The notes below the pieces were generated by a model. It was not told where the DNA came from. It saw only the letters and a list, made by a program, of their open reading frames with translations, and did not search any database. From Christensenella sp964592155 (GTDB taxonomy: Bacteria > Bacillota > Clostridia > Christensenellales > Christensenellaceae), in contig CAZQDA010000057.1 of NCBI GenBank assembly GCA_964592155.1, forward strand, positions 1 to 18,765: 18,765 nt of DNA, written 5' to 3'. Below are positions 7,817 to 16,225 of the stretch, piece by piece. Within the stretch, counting starts at the first letter, position 1; each line of letters starts with the position of its first letter. The position numbers and the translations under genes were made by a program.

Positions 7817-8755
7817 TTAAACATGCATAATCTCTACAATCACATATTTCCAGTTGATTCCGTAAGTATTTGCTACCGCCTCACGAATGGCGTCCTTCGT
7901 CTCCTCCTCAGCGCTTGAGCAATTCACCTTTAACATATCCATAACGATCTGATCCGTCTTGTCATTGTCAAACTGATTCAGGTCTAATGTCCCGTCCTGC
8001 TGGTAGTCAATATAAACCCGCGCCGCGTAGGGCGAAATATCCACATAGCAGCCGGAGCTGATCGATATCCTGTCCTCTTTGCTGAAGCAGAATACATAGT
8101 CCTTTCCCTCTACAAACACATCCTGATTGCGGTATTTTGTTCGCAGCTCATTTTCCAGCTTTGTAAAAGCAGCCCGATCAAGCCCCGCAACGCTGAACTC
8201 TTCGCGCACATAGTCATATCCCATTTCACGCGCGCCTCGTTCACTGTTTTCCATGCTGTCAATATGTGCAAGCTCTTTAAAACTCTCCTTGTCCGTTTCA
8301 TACGCGCCGGTGATATTACCCTGTCTGTCACGCTCAATAACCACAAACGCGCCGATATCCACATACGAAGAATTTGTTACCGTGTTGTATCCCCTATCAC
8401 AAAGGCCTGCTATCGGCTTACCGTTAAACCAGTACTCGCCGTTCGCTTCATCATAAGAAACCCCATACGGCGCATAGATTCCCATCGATTCGTCTGCCCA
8501 CCAGTCTTCTATTTTGGCATTTGCAAACCATTCCTCTGCCTCTTCCACGCTGCTTTCCACCTGCGCTGCAACCTCGTTCTCCCATTCATCGCGATCCGCC
8601 ACAATCTCCGCACGCACTTCGCGTCCTGCTTCCCGCGCAGAAGCAATCATATCTCCCACCCTGCCAAGCATGGGTGCGCATCCGCACAAAACCGCTACCA
8701 CGAGAACAAGCGCCACCGAGCACACCGTTACTTTCAGAACCTTGCCTTTTTTCAT
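7817..8755 (-). CDS. Putative lipoprotein of unknown function
   Basis: From the start at 8755 the protein is 312 residues. It has a basic N-terminus (MKKGKVLK), a hydrophobic stretch and a lipobox-like VLCGC with candidate lipidated C26. The next 70 residues are charged and helix-prone (EAEEWFANAKIEDWW). The rest is a mixed fold with a YEYWFNGKPI-like region and no recognised catalytic motif. It is likely anchored on the outer face of the membrane. The frame is open to 8791, but that codon lies inside the -10 element; GGAGG lies 8 nt before 8755. No family is recognised. Confidence 0.8.
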   Translation of the reverse strand: MKKGKVLKVTVCSVALVLVVAVLCGCAPMLGRVGDMIASAREAGREVRAEIVADRDEWENEVAAQVESSVEEAEEWFANAKIEDWWADESMGIYAPYGVSYDEANGEYWFNGKPIAGLCDRGYNTVTNSSYVDIGAFVVIERDRQGNITGAYETDKESFKELAHIDSMENSERGAREMGYDYVREEFSVAGLDRAAFTKLENELRTKYRNQDVFVEGKDYVFCFSKEDRISISSGCYVDISPYAARVYIDYQQDGTLDLNQFDNDKTDQIVMDMLKVNCSSAEEETKDAIREAVANTYGINWKYVIVEIMHV

Positions 8756-8763
8756 ACGATCTT

Positions 8764-8768
8764 CCTCC
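8764..8768 (-). promoter_or_regulatory. RBS deciding the lipoprotein start
   Basis: GGAGG on the minus strand is 8 nt from the ATG at 8755, giving a standard lipoprotein signal peptide. Confidence 0.8.
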
Positions 8769-8789
8769 TGTTTTGTTCTTTCTTCATTC

Positions 8790-8795
8790 ATTATA
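8790..8795 (-). promoter_or_regulatory. -10 element for the lipoprotein gene
   Basis: TATAAT on the minus strand, with no good -35. It overlaps the longer in-frame ATG at 8791, which rules that start out if this promoter is used. Confidence 0.5.
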
Positions 8796-8882
8796 GACCT
8801 ACAGGAAAAGAAGTGTTTTAAAGCCTGCTGAACAGTTTCTTAAGAATCCCTTAATGAAAAATGAAGTTTCGCGCAAATAAAA

Positions 8883-8900
8883 AAAGCCCCGCGGGGCTTT
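8883..8900 (-). terminator. Terminator of exoA
   Basis: AAAGCCCCGCGGGGCTTT is a perfect 18-bp palindrome 2 bp beyond the exoA stop. On the minus strand it runs into a T run, typical of intrinsic termination. Confidence 0.9.
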
Positions 8901-8902
8901 GC

Positions 8903-9655
8903 TTATTTCAGGATAAGTCCCACAGGGCAATGATCGCTGCCAAATACGTCCGGATAAATCTCCGCGCCCGCTATCCGCTCTTTCATATTCTCCGACACCA
9001 GAAAATAATCGATGCGCCATCCTGCGTTATTTGCGCGCGCGTTAAACCGGTAAGACCACCAGGAATACCGGCCTGTTTCGTCCGGATGGAGATAGCGGAA
9101 TGTGTCGATGAATCCGGAGTCCAGAAGCTGTGTCATCTTAGTACGCTCCTCCGGCGTAAATCCGGCGTTTTTCACATTCGTCTTGGGATTTTTCAGGTCA
9201 ATCTCCGTGTGCGCGACATTCAGATCCCCGCATACCACGACTCCTTTTGATCTGTTTAAGGATTTTAAATACGTTTGGAAATCGTCCTCCCATTTCATGC
9301 GGTATGCAAGCCGCTTTAATCCTTCGCCTGAATTTGGAGTATATACGTTTACCAGATAAAACTCTGCAAACTCCAGCGTAATCACGCGCCCCTCATGGCT
9401 GTGCTCTTCCACATCAAAATCATAGCTCACAGAAAGCGGCGTTACTTTGCTAAACACCGCCGTGCCGGAATATCCTTTTTTCTCGGCGCTGTTCCAGTAT
9501 TCGCCATACTCCTTAAAGTCAAATTCCGCCTGTCCCTTTTGCATTTTCGTCTCCTGAATGCAGAAAACATCCGCTCCGCTCGCGTGCAAATAGTCAAGGA
9601 ACCCCTTACCGGCAGCAGCGCGCAGCCCGTTCACATTCCATGAGATTAATTTCAT
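8903..9655 (-). CDS. exoA: Exodeoxyribonuclease III / AP endonuclease
   Basis: The 250-residue enzyme cuts DNA at abasic sites and degrades strands 3' to 5' in base excision repair. Catalytic residues are visible: N7 (SWNVNGLRA), E35 (IQETK), D144 and N146 (GDLNVAH), D216 (WRIDYF), and D241-H242 (GSDHCP). Length is standard for the Gram-positive ExoA/Xth group. A GGAAGGG site lies about 10 nt upstream. The start overlaps the stop of the upstream membrane protein gene by 4 nt (ATGA), so translation is coupled, and its own terminator follows. Confidence 0.97.
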   Translation of the reverse strand: MKLISWNVNGLRAAAGKGFLDYLHASGADVFCIQETKMQKGQAEFDFKEYGEYWNSAEKKGYSGTAVFSKVTPLSVSYDFDVEEHSHEGRVITLEFAEFYLVNVYTPNSGEGLKRLAYRMKWEDDFQTYLKSLNRSKGVVVCGDLNVAHTEIDLKNPKTNVKNAGFTPEERTKMTQLLDSGFIDTFRYLHPDETGRYSWWSYRFNARANNAGWRIDYFLVSENMKERIAGAEIYPDVFGSDHCPVGLILK

Positions 9656-10461
9656 GATTCAATTTCCCTTCCCGGGCTTGATCCTTTTTGATGCTTTATG
9701 GCTTTGGCCGCTTCATCCGCCGCAATCCTTGCGCGTCTTGCCTTTGCTTCCAGCTCCATATACTCCTTTTTCGCCTGTATGGCGCGCTTTTCAAGCTTCT
9801 TCGCCTCATCCTCCGCCTCAATCGCGTCGCCTTCCTGCAACGATACCACCGGATCAAACGCATCCTCTTTATACAGCCACCTCAATGATGTAAAGAGGAA
9901 AACAGACGCCAGTATAATTCCCGCCATTTCCGTAAAAGCAACCGTTCCAAGCATTCCCATCAGTGCCACAAGCACAATCCATATAATCAAAACAAACACC
10001 AGCGCCTTTTTAAATAACGCCGAATAATGGTTTCTCAAGGTGAGCGCAAACAGCATCAGCGTCACAGCAAGCGAAATCGAAGATATCTGTGCGCAAAAGT
10101 TATGCATCCACGCAAATCCGGGCAGGGTTTCCGGCAGGAATGGCACGATGTTTCCAAAAATCAAAACCGCGGTTGCAAAGGTAACAAAACCGCGTATTTT
10201 AGAATGCGTGTTTTTGGTAAGCATCAATAGATATCCCATAAAACTGGAAAAATATCCGCAGAATACGAGCGTCCATATAATGAAGAAAAGATGAACCCAT
10301 CCTCCTGTATTCCCCATTGCGGACATTGAAACCGTGAATACATTATCCCGCACACCCATAATCAGCGTAAACACAGGAATCACGCCCAAAGACAAAATTC
10401 CATAGACAATCAGCCCGCCCAAAAGCCTTTTACGGTAATTTGACATTTCCTTCTCTTTCAT
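9652..10461 (-). CDS. Six-span membrane protein with a coiled-coil tail
   Basis: The 269-residue protein has six likely membrane spans, near residues 14-36, 55-80, 91-109, 124-142, 152-171 and 176-194. A soluble C-terminal tail (about 205-269) is rich in Ala, Glu, Lys and Arg and likely forms a coiled coil (213-257). The membrane part loosely resembles the DUF998-type integral membrane family, but I am not sure. No catalytic or transport motif is evident. GGGGGAG is 10 nt before the ATG at 10461; a second ATG at 10446 is less well placed. The gene is coupled to exoA by a 4-nt overlap, with no obvious functional link. Confidence 0.8.
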   Translation of the reverse strand: MKEKEMSNYRKRLLGGLIVYGILSLGVIPVFTLIMGVRDNVFTVSMSAMGNTGGWVHLFFIIWTLVFCGYFSSFMGYLLMLTKNTHSKIRGFVTFATAVLIFGNIVPFLPETLPGFAWMHNFCAQISSISLAVTLMLFALTLRNHYSALFKKALVFVLIIWIVLVALMGMLGTVAFTEMAGIILASVFLFTSLRWLYKEDAFDPVVSLQEGDAIEAEDEAKKLEKRAIQAKKEYMELEAKARRARIAADEAAKAIKHQKGSSPGREIES

Positions 10462-10494
10462 ATCTTTTTCTCTCCCCCTACAATTACTATATAA

Positions 10495-10525
10495 TTAATA
10501 TCCAGTTATGCCGCGTTTCAATCAA
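10495..10525 (-). promoter_or_regulatory. Weak promoter candidate for the membrane protein-exoA pair
   Basis: TTGATT (10525-10520) and TATTAA (10500-10495) on the minus strand are 19 bp apart. The spacing is long, so this is only a candidate. Confidence 0.3.
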
Positions 10526-10611
10526 CTTTTTCCATCTATAAAGATATCACAGGCGCGCCTGCTTGACAATTGCCTTTCACGAAAAGAAAGATCAAAACAG
10601 AAAAAAAACGA

Positions 10612-10791
10612 ATGAACAAATTCATCCGCGAATACCTGCAAGCCTATGCTTATAAAGAAATTTCCGCTTATGATCTGGTTGCGCTCCTCGAAAAGCATTT
10701 TGGAAACGGCAACGAAATATTGCATGAATATATCGAAGAGAATTTTTTCCAAATCCTGATCATAGATTCATCATTGCCAGTCTGTGGTTAA
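10612..10791 (+). CDS. Small protein of 59 residues, unknown
   Basis: Starting at MNKFIREYLQAYAYKE, this short frame encodes a mostly helical, charged protein (NGNEILHEYIEENF) ending LPVCG. Codon use resembles the neighbouring real genes, and the opposing frame is much less protein-like. The frame is open 14 codons upstream, but that part is Lys/Arg-rich and weak. The site before 10612 is only A-rich, so translation is uncertain. It stands alone on the plus strand between two minus-strand genes. No family is recognised. Confidence 0.5.
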   Translation: MNKFIREYLQAYAYKEISAYDLVALLEKHFGNGNEILHEYIEENFFQILIIDSSLPVCG

Positions 10792-10833
10792 AGTTATCGT
10801 CAAGATCGTTTTGAGCGACGCGCACTCGATAGC

Positions 10834-12420
10834 TTACATCATCATGGAACCATTGCGTCCATCTTTCTTTACTTGATATAGAGCGCTGTCCGCTATGTTC
10901 AAAATATCCTCGGCCCTTTCTCCCCTGCTTATTTTGCGGTTGTGATAGCCGATGGAAAGTGTCAGCCGTTCGCAGCAGGCCGATTTTTCATGCGGTATGT
11001 TTTTCCTTGCCAAATCCTCTTGTACGCGCTTTACATAATCTGCAATTTCTTCGTCTGTCAGGTTTACGCACAGGCAAAAAAATTCATCGCCGCCATATCT
11101 TCCGGCATATATGCCTTCGCCCGCATTTTCAGACAATACCTGTCCAACCGCCTCCAATGCCTTATCCCCATTGAAATGTCCATAAAAATCATTATATTGC
11201 TTGAAAAAATCCACATCCAGCATGATATATCCCAGAGAAACCAGATCGTCCTGCTGGAGTGTTTTTGTCATCAGCTTGTTTAAGTATCTGCGGTTATATA
11301 ACCCTGTAAGCGCATCCAGCTGCGTAAGGCGTTCCAGCTCTTCGGTTTCACTGCGCATTGTCTGACGATCCCACTGTGCCCTGACAATCTCAATTTGGGA
11401 CACCATGCTTTGAATGCGCATTTCATCATCCACCTTCGTCAGCTGCTTCATGATTTCATAATAACCCTTAAGCGCCTTTCCGTATTCCTTCTCATCTTCC
11501 TCTTTCCAGTATCTGATTTTCAATTCCTGAATATGATAACGGTTGGCTAGCGAGGCTTCTGTCTCCATCCCGTCCAATATATCCAAATAATGCTTTGCTT
11601 CCGTCCTCTCTCCTACGTCCATCAAATTCCCCACAATACCCTCGAGCATATAGCACGCAAAAAACTTATCCGGATAGTCCAGAAATCCGTTATCCACAAC
11701 TTTATTCACATATTCAAGGCATTGCTTTTTGTCGCCTGTGTGTCCAAAAAAAGCAATCCATCCAAGGTCAGTCCTGATTGTGTTATGGGCATCCCCATCT
11801 GATAAAGCATCGCACTTTTCCAATATCTGGCGCGCCTGATCATAATCCTCCATCGCCATACACATTTCCGCTATGTTACACAGGCAGTTTAAAGCATTCT
11901 CCTGATTTTCCGGCGTGATGCATGGTTCCATCACGCTAAATGCCAACTCAAAATATTTTTTTGCGACTTCGCAATCCTCACGATATCCAAAGGCAAACCC
12001 AATATTATTGTAGTGCCGCACTAACATTGCGCTGTCATCCAATTTTTGGGCAATTTCCAATCCCTCTAAATGATACTTTACGGCGAATTGTTCATTGTTC
12101 AATTTGGAATAATAGAGTCCTGCCAGATTGCACAATACCATTAATAAATCGTCATATCCGTTTTCCCTGCACAGCTCCTCGGCACGCATCAAATGATAAA
12201 CACAGTTGGAATAATCGCCCATCGCTAAAAAGCTGTCCATCAGATATACATGCGCAAATGCACAATAATACAGTTCCTGATTAGGCTCTACGATCCCCAA
12301 CAATTCTTTGCATAACCTGTTTTCTTCTTCAACATCCGTATATCTGACGTCCAAAATACGCTGCGTAAGTTCCCGCTTACGTAGCCTGATGTTTTTCGTT
12401 TCCGGTTTATGCATCATCAT
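10834..12420 (-). CDS. TPR-GGDEF diguanylate cyclase, copy 1
   Basis: The 528-residue protein has an N-terminal all-helical tetratricopeptide-like region (about 1-340, with repeated AGLYYSKLN- and NNIGFAFG-type helices). A short linker helix leads to a GGDEF domain (about 365-528). GGDEF is intact at 443-447, and the DVDFFKQYNDFYGHFNGD substrate segment is complete, so cyclic di-GMP synthesis is expected. The RxxD inhibitory site is absent. No membrane span or signal is seen, so it is cytoplasmic; the repeats likely bind a partner protein or peptide. It is paralogous to the gene just upstream. GGAGG lies 8 nt before the ATG at 12420, and the gene overlaps the upstream gene by 14 nt. Confidence 0.92.
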   Translation of the reverse strand: MMMHKPETKNIRLRKRELTQRILDVRYTDVEEENRLCKELLGIVEPNQELYYCAFAHVYLMDSFLAMGDYSNCVYHLMRAEELCRENGYDDLLMVLCNLAGLYYSKLNNEQFAVKYHLEGLEIAQKLDDSAMLVRHYNNIGFAFGYREDCEVAKKYFELAFSVMEPCITPENQENALNCLCNIAEMCMAMEDYDQARQILEKCDALSDGDAHNTIRTDLGWIAFFGHTGDKKQCLEYVNKVVDNGFLDYPDKFFACYMLEGIVGNLMDVGERTEAKHYLDILDGMETEASLANRYHIQELKIRYWKEEDEKEYGKALKGYYEIMKQLTKVDDEMRIQSMVSQIEIVRAQWDRQTMRSETEELERLTQLDALTGLYNRRYLNKLMTKTLQQDDLVSLGYIMLDVDFFKQYNDFYGHFNGDKALEAVGQVLSENAGEGIYAGRYGGDEFFCLCVNLTDEEIADYVKRVQEDLARKNIPHEKSACCERLTLSIGYHNRKISRGERAEDILNIADSALYQVKKDGRNGSMMM

Positions 12421-13990
12421 TCACCTGCCCTCCGCGCACCGTGTTTCGTCCCGCCTCCTTGCTCTTATAGAGCGCTTGATCGGCAGATTCCAGAACCAAT
12501 TCGGCTTCTTCTTTATCCGCCGCCAAGGCAAAACCAATGGAAAGCGTTACCCTGTTACTGCAATGCGATTTTTCATGAGGAATCGCCTTTTTTTCCAAAC
12601 ACTCACGCACAGAGGCAATATACCCCTCCACCGCATTTTTGTCCATATCGTCACATATACAGACAAATTCATCGCCGCCATAGCGGCAAGGTGTGATTCC
12701 TTCCACTGCATATTCTCGCAAACATCCAGCCACTTCCTTTAACACCCTGTCCCCTTCAAAATGTTTGTAAAAATCATTATATTCTTTGAAATAATCTACA
12801 TCCAGCATAATCACCGCAATCCTGCCAGCATCTGCCTCCTGCTCATACCGGCGTATCAGGCTGTCAAAATACCTGCGGTTGAATATTCCGGTCAGTTCAT
12901 CTACGGTTGATGCGCGTCTGAGATCATCCTGCTCGTCTTTCAACTGCGCATCAGATCGTCTGAGTTCGTCCAAATAAATCATTGTCTTCATCGCGTTTGA
13001 AATCGTCCGGTTGGTTTCTTTTTTAAACTCCTGCATTTTAATGTAAAAACGTTCATAGGCTGCATCCTGCTTTTTCTCATCTTCAAAACACAGGCAATAC
13101 TCAATCCGTTTGGCTTCGAGTATTTTGGGCTGGTCTATCCCTCCCATGCTGCAGCTTTGTTCCATCAAATCCAAAAATTTCTTTGCGTACTGCTTGTGGC
13201 CAATCTGCACCATCGCATCAAAAAAAGACGCATAATTTTCAAACGCCATCATCTGGTTTGCATCCACTTCATCCAGATTGGATAAAATCTGCTCCATCCA
13301 CTTCAGGCATTGCGTTTTATCGCCCTGTTTGGCATAATATAAGCACATATTGTTTCTGAACATTCTTTCCTTCTCTTGCTCATCCGCATCCATATGCTTG
13401 TATTGATCCAAATATGCCCATGCTTCCTCCAGTTTGCCCTGCGTAATCAATACTTCTGTCAAATTGCTGATCAGCAAAGGCGCGATCGGCGAATGCTCCA
13501 ACGGCTTTTGCATCTCATATGCTTTTTGATAAAATTCCAGCGCTTTATCCATCCCATTGTGCCGCTGAAATGTAAATGCAATATTATTCAAAACCATACA
13601 CTCAGACAATGTATCTCCCATGCGCAGCGCCAAATCATCCGCATACAAATAATATTGTATCGAGCTTTGTTCATCGCCTTTATGGTTATAATAAATTCCC
13701 AGTAAACTGTATATTCTGAACCTTACATCATCATGTTCGCCTGCATCCTGATTCTTGCACAGCTCGAGCGCTTTTAGCAAATGTTTTCCCGCAATATCCA
13801 CTTCGTTCATGGCAATATGATAATCGCCCAAAAAAGCGTGCGCAAACATTTGCCCAAAAGAATTTCCGCTTTTTTCCGTCCTTTTGAGCAGCTCCCTGCA
13901 CAACTTCCGTTCCTCATCAAGGTCTGTATAACGAACCTCTTTGATGCGCGTCATCAAGTTCTTCAATTCATGGTCAATGCATTCACTCAT
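12407..13990 (-). CDS. TPR-GGDEF diguanylate cyclase, copy 2
   Basis: The 527-residue protein has the same layout as its downstream neighbour. The N-terminus MTRIKEVRYTDLDEERKLCREL matches RILDVRYTDVEEENRLCKEL in copy 1. Tetratricopeptide-like helices follow, then GGDEF at 438-442 with DVDYFKEYNDFYKHFEGD. The IPHEKSHCSNRVTLSIG region is also shared with copy 1, so this is a tandem duplication. The RxxD inhibitory site is missing. Copy 2 is first in the pair. The binding site before 13990 is poor, but the N-terminal match to copy 1 supports this start. An extended -10 promoter lies about 50 nt upstream. Confidence 0.9.
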   Translation of the reverse strand: MSECIDHELKNLMTRIKEVRYTDLDEERKLCRELLKRTEKSGNSFGQMFAHAFLGDYHIAMNEVDIAGKHLLKALELCKNQDAGEHDDVRFRIYSLLGIYYNHKGDEQSSIQYYLYADDLALRMGDTLSECMVLNNIAFTFQRHNGMDKALEFYQKAYEMQKPLEHSPIAPLLISNLTEVLITQGKLEEAWAYLDQYKHMDADEQEKERMFRNNMCLYYAKQGDKTQCLKWMEQILSNLDEVDANQMMAFENYASFFDAMVQIGHKQYAKKFLDLMEQSCSMGGIDQPKILEAKRIEYCLCFEDEKKQDAAYERFYIKMQEFKKETNRTISNAMKTMIYLDELRRSDAQLKDEQDDLRRASTVDELTGIFNRRYFDSLIRRYEQEADAGRIAVIMLDVDYFKEYNDFYKHFEGDRVLKEVAGCLREYAVEGITPCRYGGDEFVCICDDMDKNAVEGYIASVRECLEKKAIPHEKSHCSNRVTLSIGFALAADKEEAELVLESADQALYKSKEAGRNTVRGGQVNDDA

Positions 13991-14027
13991 CAGATTATTT
14001 ATACCCCGTGAAGAATTCTATAACACC

Positions 14028-14045
14028 GGTATTTCTATTATATCA
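14028..14045 (-). promoter_or_regulatory. Extended -10 promoter, identical to 16677-16694
   Basis: On the minus strand this reads TGATATAATAGAAATACC, an extended -10 (TG-A-TATAAT) followed by a purine start region, about 40 nt before the TPR-GGDEF copy 2 start codon. The identical 18 nt recur at 16677-16694. A -35 is not clear (TTGGAA at 19 bp). Confidence 0.6.
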
Positions 14046-14100
14046 CACAAGCAGGCAGTTTTTCCAAATGGTTTCGCTACTTTTTGTAAAATTTCAAACA

Positions 14101-14133
14101 AACATGGCGGCATCCGGAGGATGCCGCCATGTT
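14101..14133 (-). terminator. Terminator of the oligopeptide-binding gene
   Basis: A perfect 15-bp stem (AACATGGCGGCATCC, loop GGA, reverse complement) lies about 40 bp beyond the stop of the binding-protein gene. On the minus strand it is followed by a T-rich tract. It isolates that gene from the TPR-GGDEF pair. Confidence 0.9.
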
Positions 14134-14174
14134 AAAAGCAAATCATAAAATTAGGTTTTACGATCATGGTCAAA

Positions 14175-15854
14175 TTACTGCGCAATGCTTGCCCCATTTG
14201 TCACACTGAGCACTTGGAACGGCGAACGTACCAATCCTTTAAGCTTATCGGAAACCGCATAGGTCGTGCATGTAAAGTACATAGGCCCAAGCGCCATATC
14301 TTCGATCAAAATACGTTCCGCCTCAATCATCATGTCCTGACGCTTTTTCGCATCGCCCTCTGTATTTGCGTCTCTTATTAACTGCTCATACTGCGGATTG
14401 GAATATCGCCCATAATTATTGGGATTATCCGTCAAAAATCCCTGCAGATAAGCAATCGGATCATCAATATCCGCGCCAAATATCTCGATGCCTATTTCGT
14501 AATCTCCCGCCCCTTTGGCTTCATAAAGCGCCTTTACAGGCAATACTTCGATTTCAACATCCAGTCCCAGATTATCCTTCCACTGTTGCTGGATATAAGC
14601 CGCCTGCGTTTGACTATAGGCTGAATCATACACAGACAAGGTCAGTTTCAACTCCTCCGCTGTTTTTCCCAGCTCCGTGAGCGCCTGCCCCAGATATCCT
14701 TTTGCGGCTTCAAGGTCATAGTCAAACAGGCTTCCTCTTGCATCGGCATAAGAATTTCCATCAACGCCTGCAATCGTCCGCGGCACCAATCCATCTGCGC
14801 GCTCCGACCCGTCCGCGATCACATGATCCAGCAAGCTCTGTATGTCCACAGAATAAGCCAACGCTTTACGTAAATTCGTGTTTTTCAAATTTTCGTTTTG
14901 CATGTTGAAGCTAAAATAGTAAGATACCCCGTCAAAATACCGGTAAAGCGAGTTTTTCGAAAGGTTTTCCACCTGCTTAATTTGATCGTCATAAAGGTTT
15001 GTCTGGTCAAGCTCCCCTGCCATAAATGCATTGAGCCGCGCATTGCTGTCATCGATCATCACCAGCTTCACCTTGGGTATTTTGATTCTCTGCGCGTCAA
15101 AATATTCCTCATTTTTTTCCAGCAGAATGCTGTCGTCATGCGTCCATTCCACAAGGTTGTAAGGTCCGTTTGTGACTATTTTATCAGCATCCAAAGCATA
15201 CTGTCCCGCGCCGATTTGCTCAAACGCCTTTTGGTTCATCGGCATATAAGCGGATAATGCCAGATGAAACAGCCCGTCCGGCATGGGACGGTTCCATTCA
15301 ATTTGCAATGTGTAATCGTCGAGCACCTTTAATCCTAACTGGGTGGCGTCTGCTTTTCCTTCGTAATACTCCTGGCCGCCTTTGATATTTTCATACAGAA
15401 AATACGCGCTTTGTCCCGCGTTTGCCGGATCAAGTTGCCACAGCCAAGCATAATAAAAATCATTTGCCGTAACCGCATCGCCGTTGGACCATTTCATATC
15501 CTGACGCAATTTTATGGTGTATACCGTTTTATCTTCACTGATCTCCCAGCTTTCAGCCACGTCCGCAACCGGCTCGTTGTTTTCATCCAGCCGCATCAGC
15601 CCCGCCATCACATGCTGTAGTACCGTGATCGAACTCCGGTCGTTCGTCACCATAGAGTTAAGGCTCATCGGCTCAGACGTAAGATCCAGCGTCACCATGT
15701 CGCTTTCCGGCGTACCCGGAAATACACCAGTCTGCTCTTTTGTCTCCTCCGGCGCAATACTTTGCTGTATTGCATCCGGCGCGGCGGCAGGCCCGCACGC
15801 TGTCAATCCTGCGATCAAAGCAACTAATACCAATAATGCAACTATTTTACGCAT
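14175..15854 (-). CDS. oppA: Oligopeptide ABC transporter substrate-binding lipoprotein
   Basis: The 559-residue protein begins with a lipoprotein signal (MRKIVALLVLVALIAG) and a lipobox LTAC with lipidated C20. The rest is a class C binding protein of the SBP_bac_5 family, with the typical VADVAESWEISEDKTVYTIKLR and NGPYNLVEW segments. It should capture peptides at the outer membrane face for an ABC importer. No permease or ATPase genes are beside it, so it is an orphan that must share a transporter. AAGGAGG is 8 nt from the ATG at 15854; the open frame to 15947 adds a non-signal extension and is rejected. The symbol is by family; nickel or other ligands are not excluded. Confidence 0.92.
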   Translation of the reverse strand: MRKIVALLVLVALIAGLTACGPAAAPDAIQQSIAPEETKEQTGVFPGTPESDMVTLDLTSEPMSLNSMVTNDRSSITVLQHVMAGLMRLDENNEPVADVAESWEISEDKTVYTIKLRQDMKWSNGDAVTANDFYYAWLWQLDPANAGQSAYFLYENIKGGQEYYEGKADATQLGLKVLDDYTLQIEWNRPMPDGLFHLALSAYMPMNQKAFEQIGAGQYALDADKIVTNGPYNLVEWTHDDSILLEKNEEYFDAQRIKIPKVKLVMIDDSNARLNAFMAGELDQTNLYDDQIKQVENLSKNSLYRYFDGVSYYFSFNMQNENLKNTNLRKALAYSVDIQSLLDHVIADGSERADGLVPRTIAGVDGNSYADARGSLFDYDLEAAKGYLGQALTELGKTAEELKLTLSVYDSAYSQTQAAYIQQQWKDNLGLDVEIEVLPVKALYEAKGAGDYEIGIEIFGADIDDPIAYLQGFLTDNPNNYGRYSNPQYEQLIRDANTEGDAKKRQDMMIEAERILIEDMALGPMYFTCTTYAVSDKLKGLVRSPFQVLSVTNGASIAQ

Positions 15855-15862
15855 ATTTGTCC

Positions 15863-15869
15863 CCTCCTT
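15863..15869 (-). promoter_or_regulatory. RBS deciding the binding-protein start
   Basis: AAGGAGG on the minus strand is 8 nt from the ATG at 15854, which is followed at once by a standard lipoprotein signal peptide. Confidence 0.85.
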
Positions 15870-16225
15870 GAAGCCTCTTATCCATAACATCGCGCAATTC
15901 ATTTCAATGACGCATCCAACCGTTTTTTCATCCCGTTTTTCGAACAATCACAGGGCAAATCCGTAATCCGATTGGATATTGGCGATCAATTCAAATGCTC
16001 GGCAATCTATTTGCCATAAAATTTTACTTTTCCGTTCATTTGGATTCATTTTACCATAGATTTTCGCTCTTGCCTAGCAAGAAACAGCGTCAGTATTGAT
16101 TTTTTACTATGAGTTATTATTTCGAATCAACTATAAAATTTTTCCCTAAAAATATCAAGGATTCCTTTTCAAGAAAATCTCTGACCTTTATTTCGAATCG
16201 TTGCAAATATAGTCCTTTAAATCAG
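15870..16225. other. AT-rich intergenic region upstream of the binding-protein gene
   Basis: No gene is seen. A TATGGTAAAAT string near 16050 on the minus strand could be an extended -10 for the binding-protein gene, but the -35 is poor. Composition turns AT-rich here, marking the edge of the accessory region. Confidence 0.5.
16117..16199. repeat. Two 12-bp direct repeats TTATTTCGAATC
   Basis: TTATTTCGAATC occurs at 16117-16128 and again at 16188-16199, 71 bp apart. Each contains the palindrome TTCGAA. They could be a protein-binding pair or the trace of an insertion, but they are short. Confidence 0.5.

Noticed and set aside
8756..8791. Longer lipoprotein start at 8791
   Set aside because: It falls in the TATAAT element and would bury the signal peptide; GGAGG points to 8755.
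10550..10561. Palindrome CAGGCGCGCCTG as a terminator or operator
   Set aside because: There is no T run on either side, and a single 12-bp palindrome without context is not enough.
10522..10752. Minus-strand frame of 76 residues
   Set aside because: It is Phe/Ser-rich and opposite the better-coded 10612-10791 frame.
15855..15947. Longer start of the binding protein
   Set aside because: It would place 31 polar residues before a complete lipoprotein signal; AAGGAGG supports 15854.
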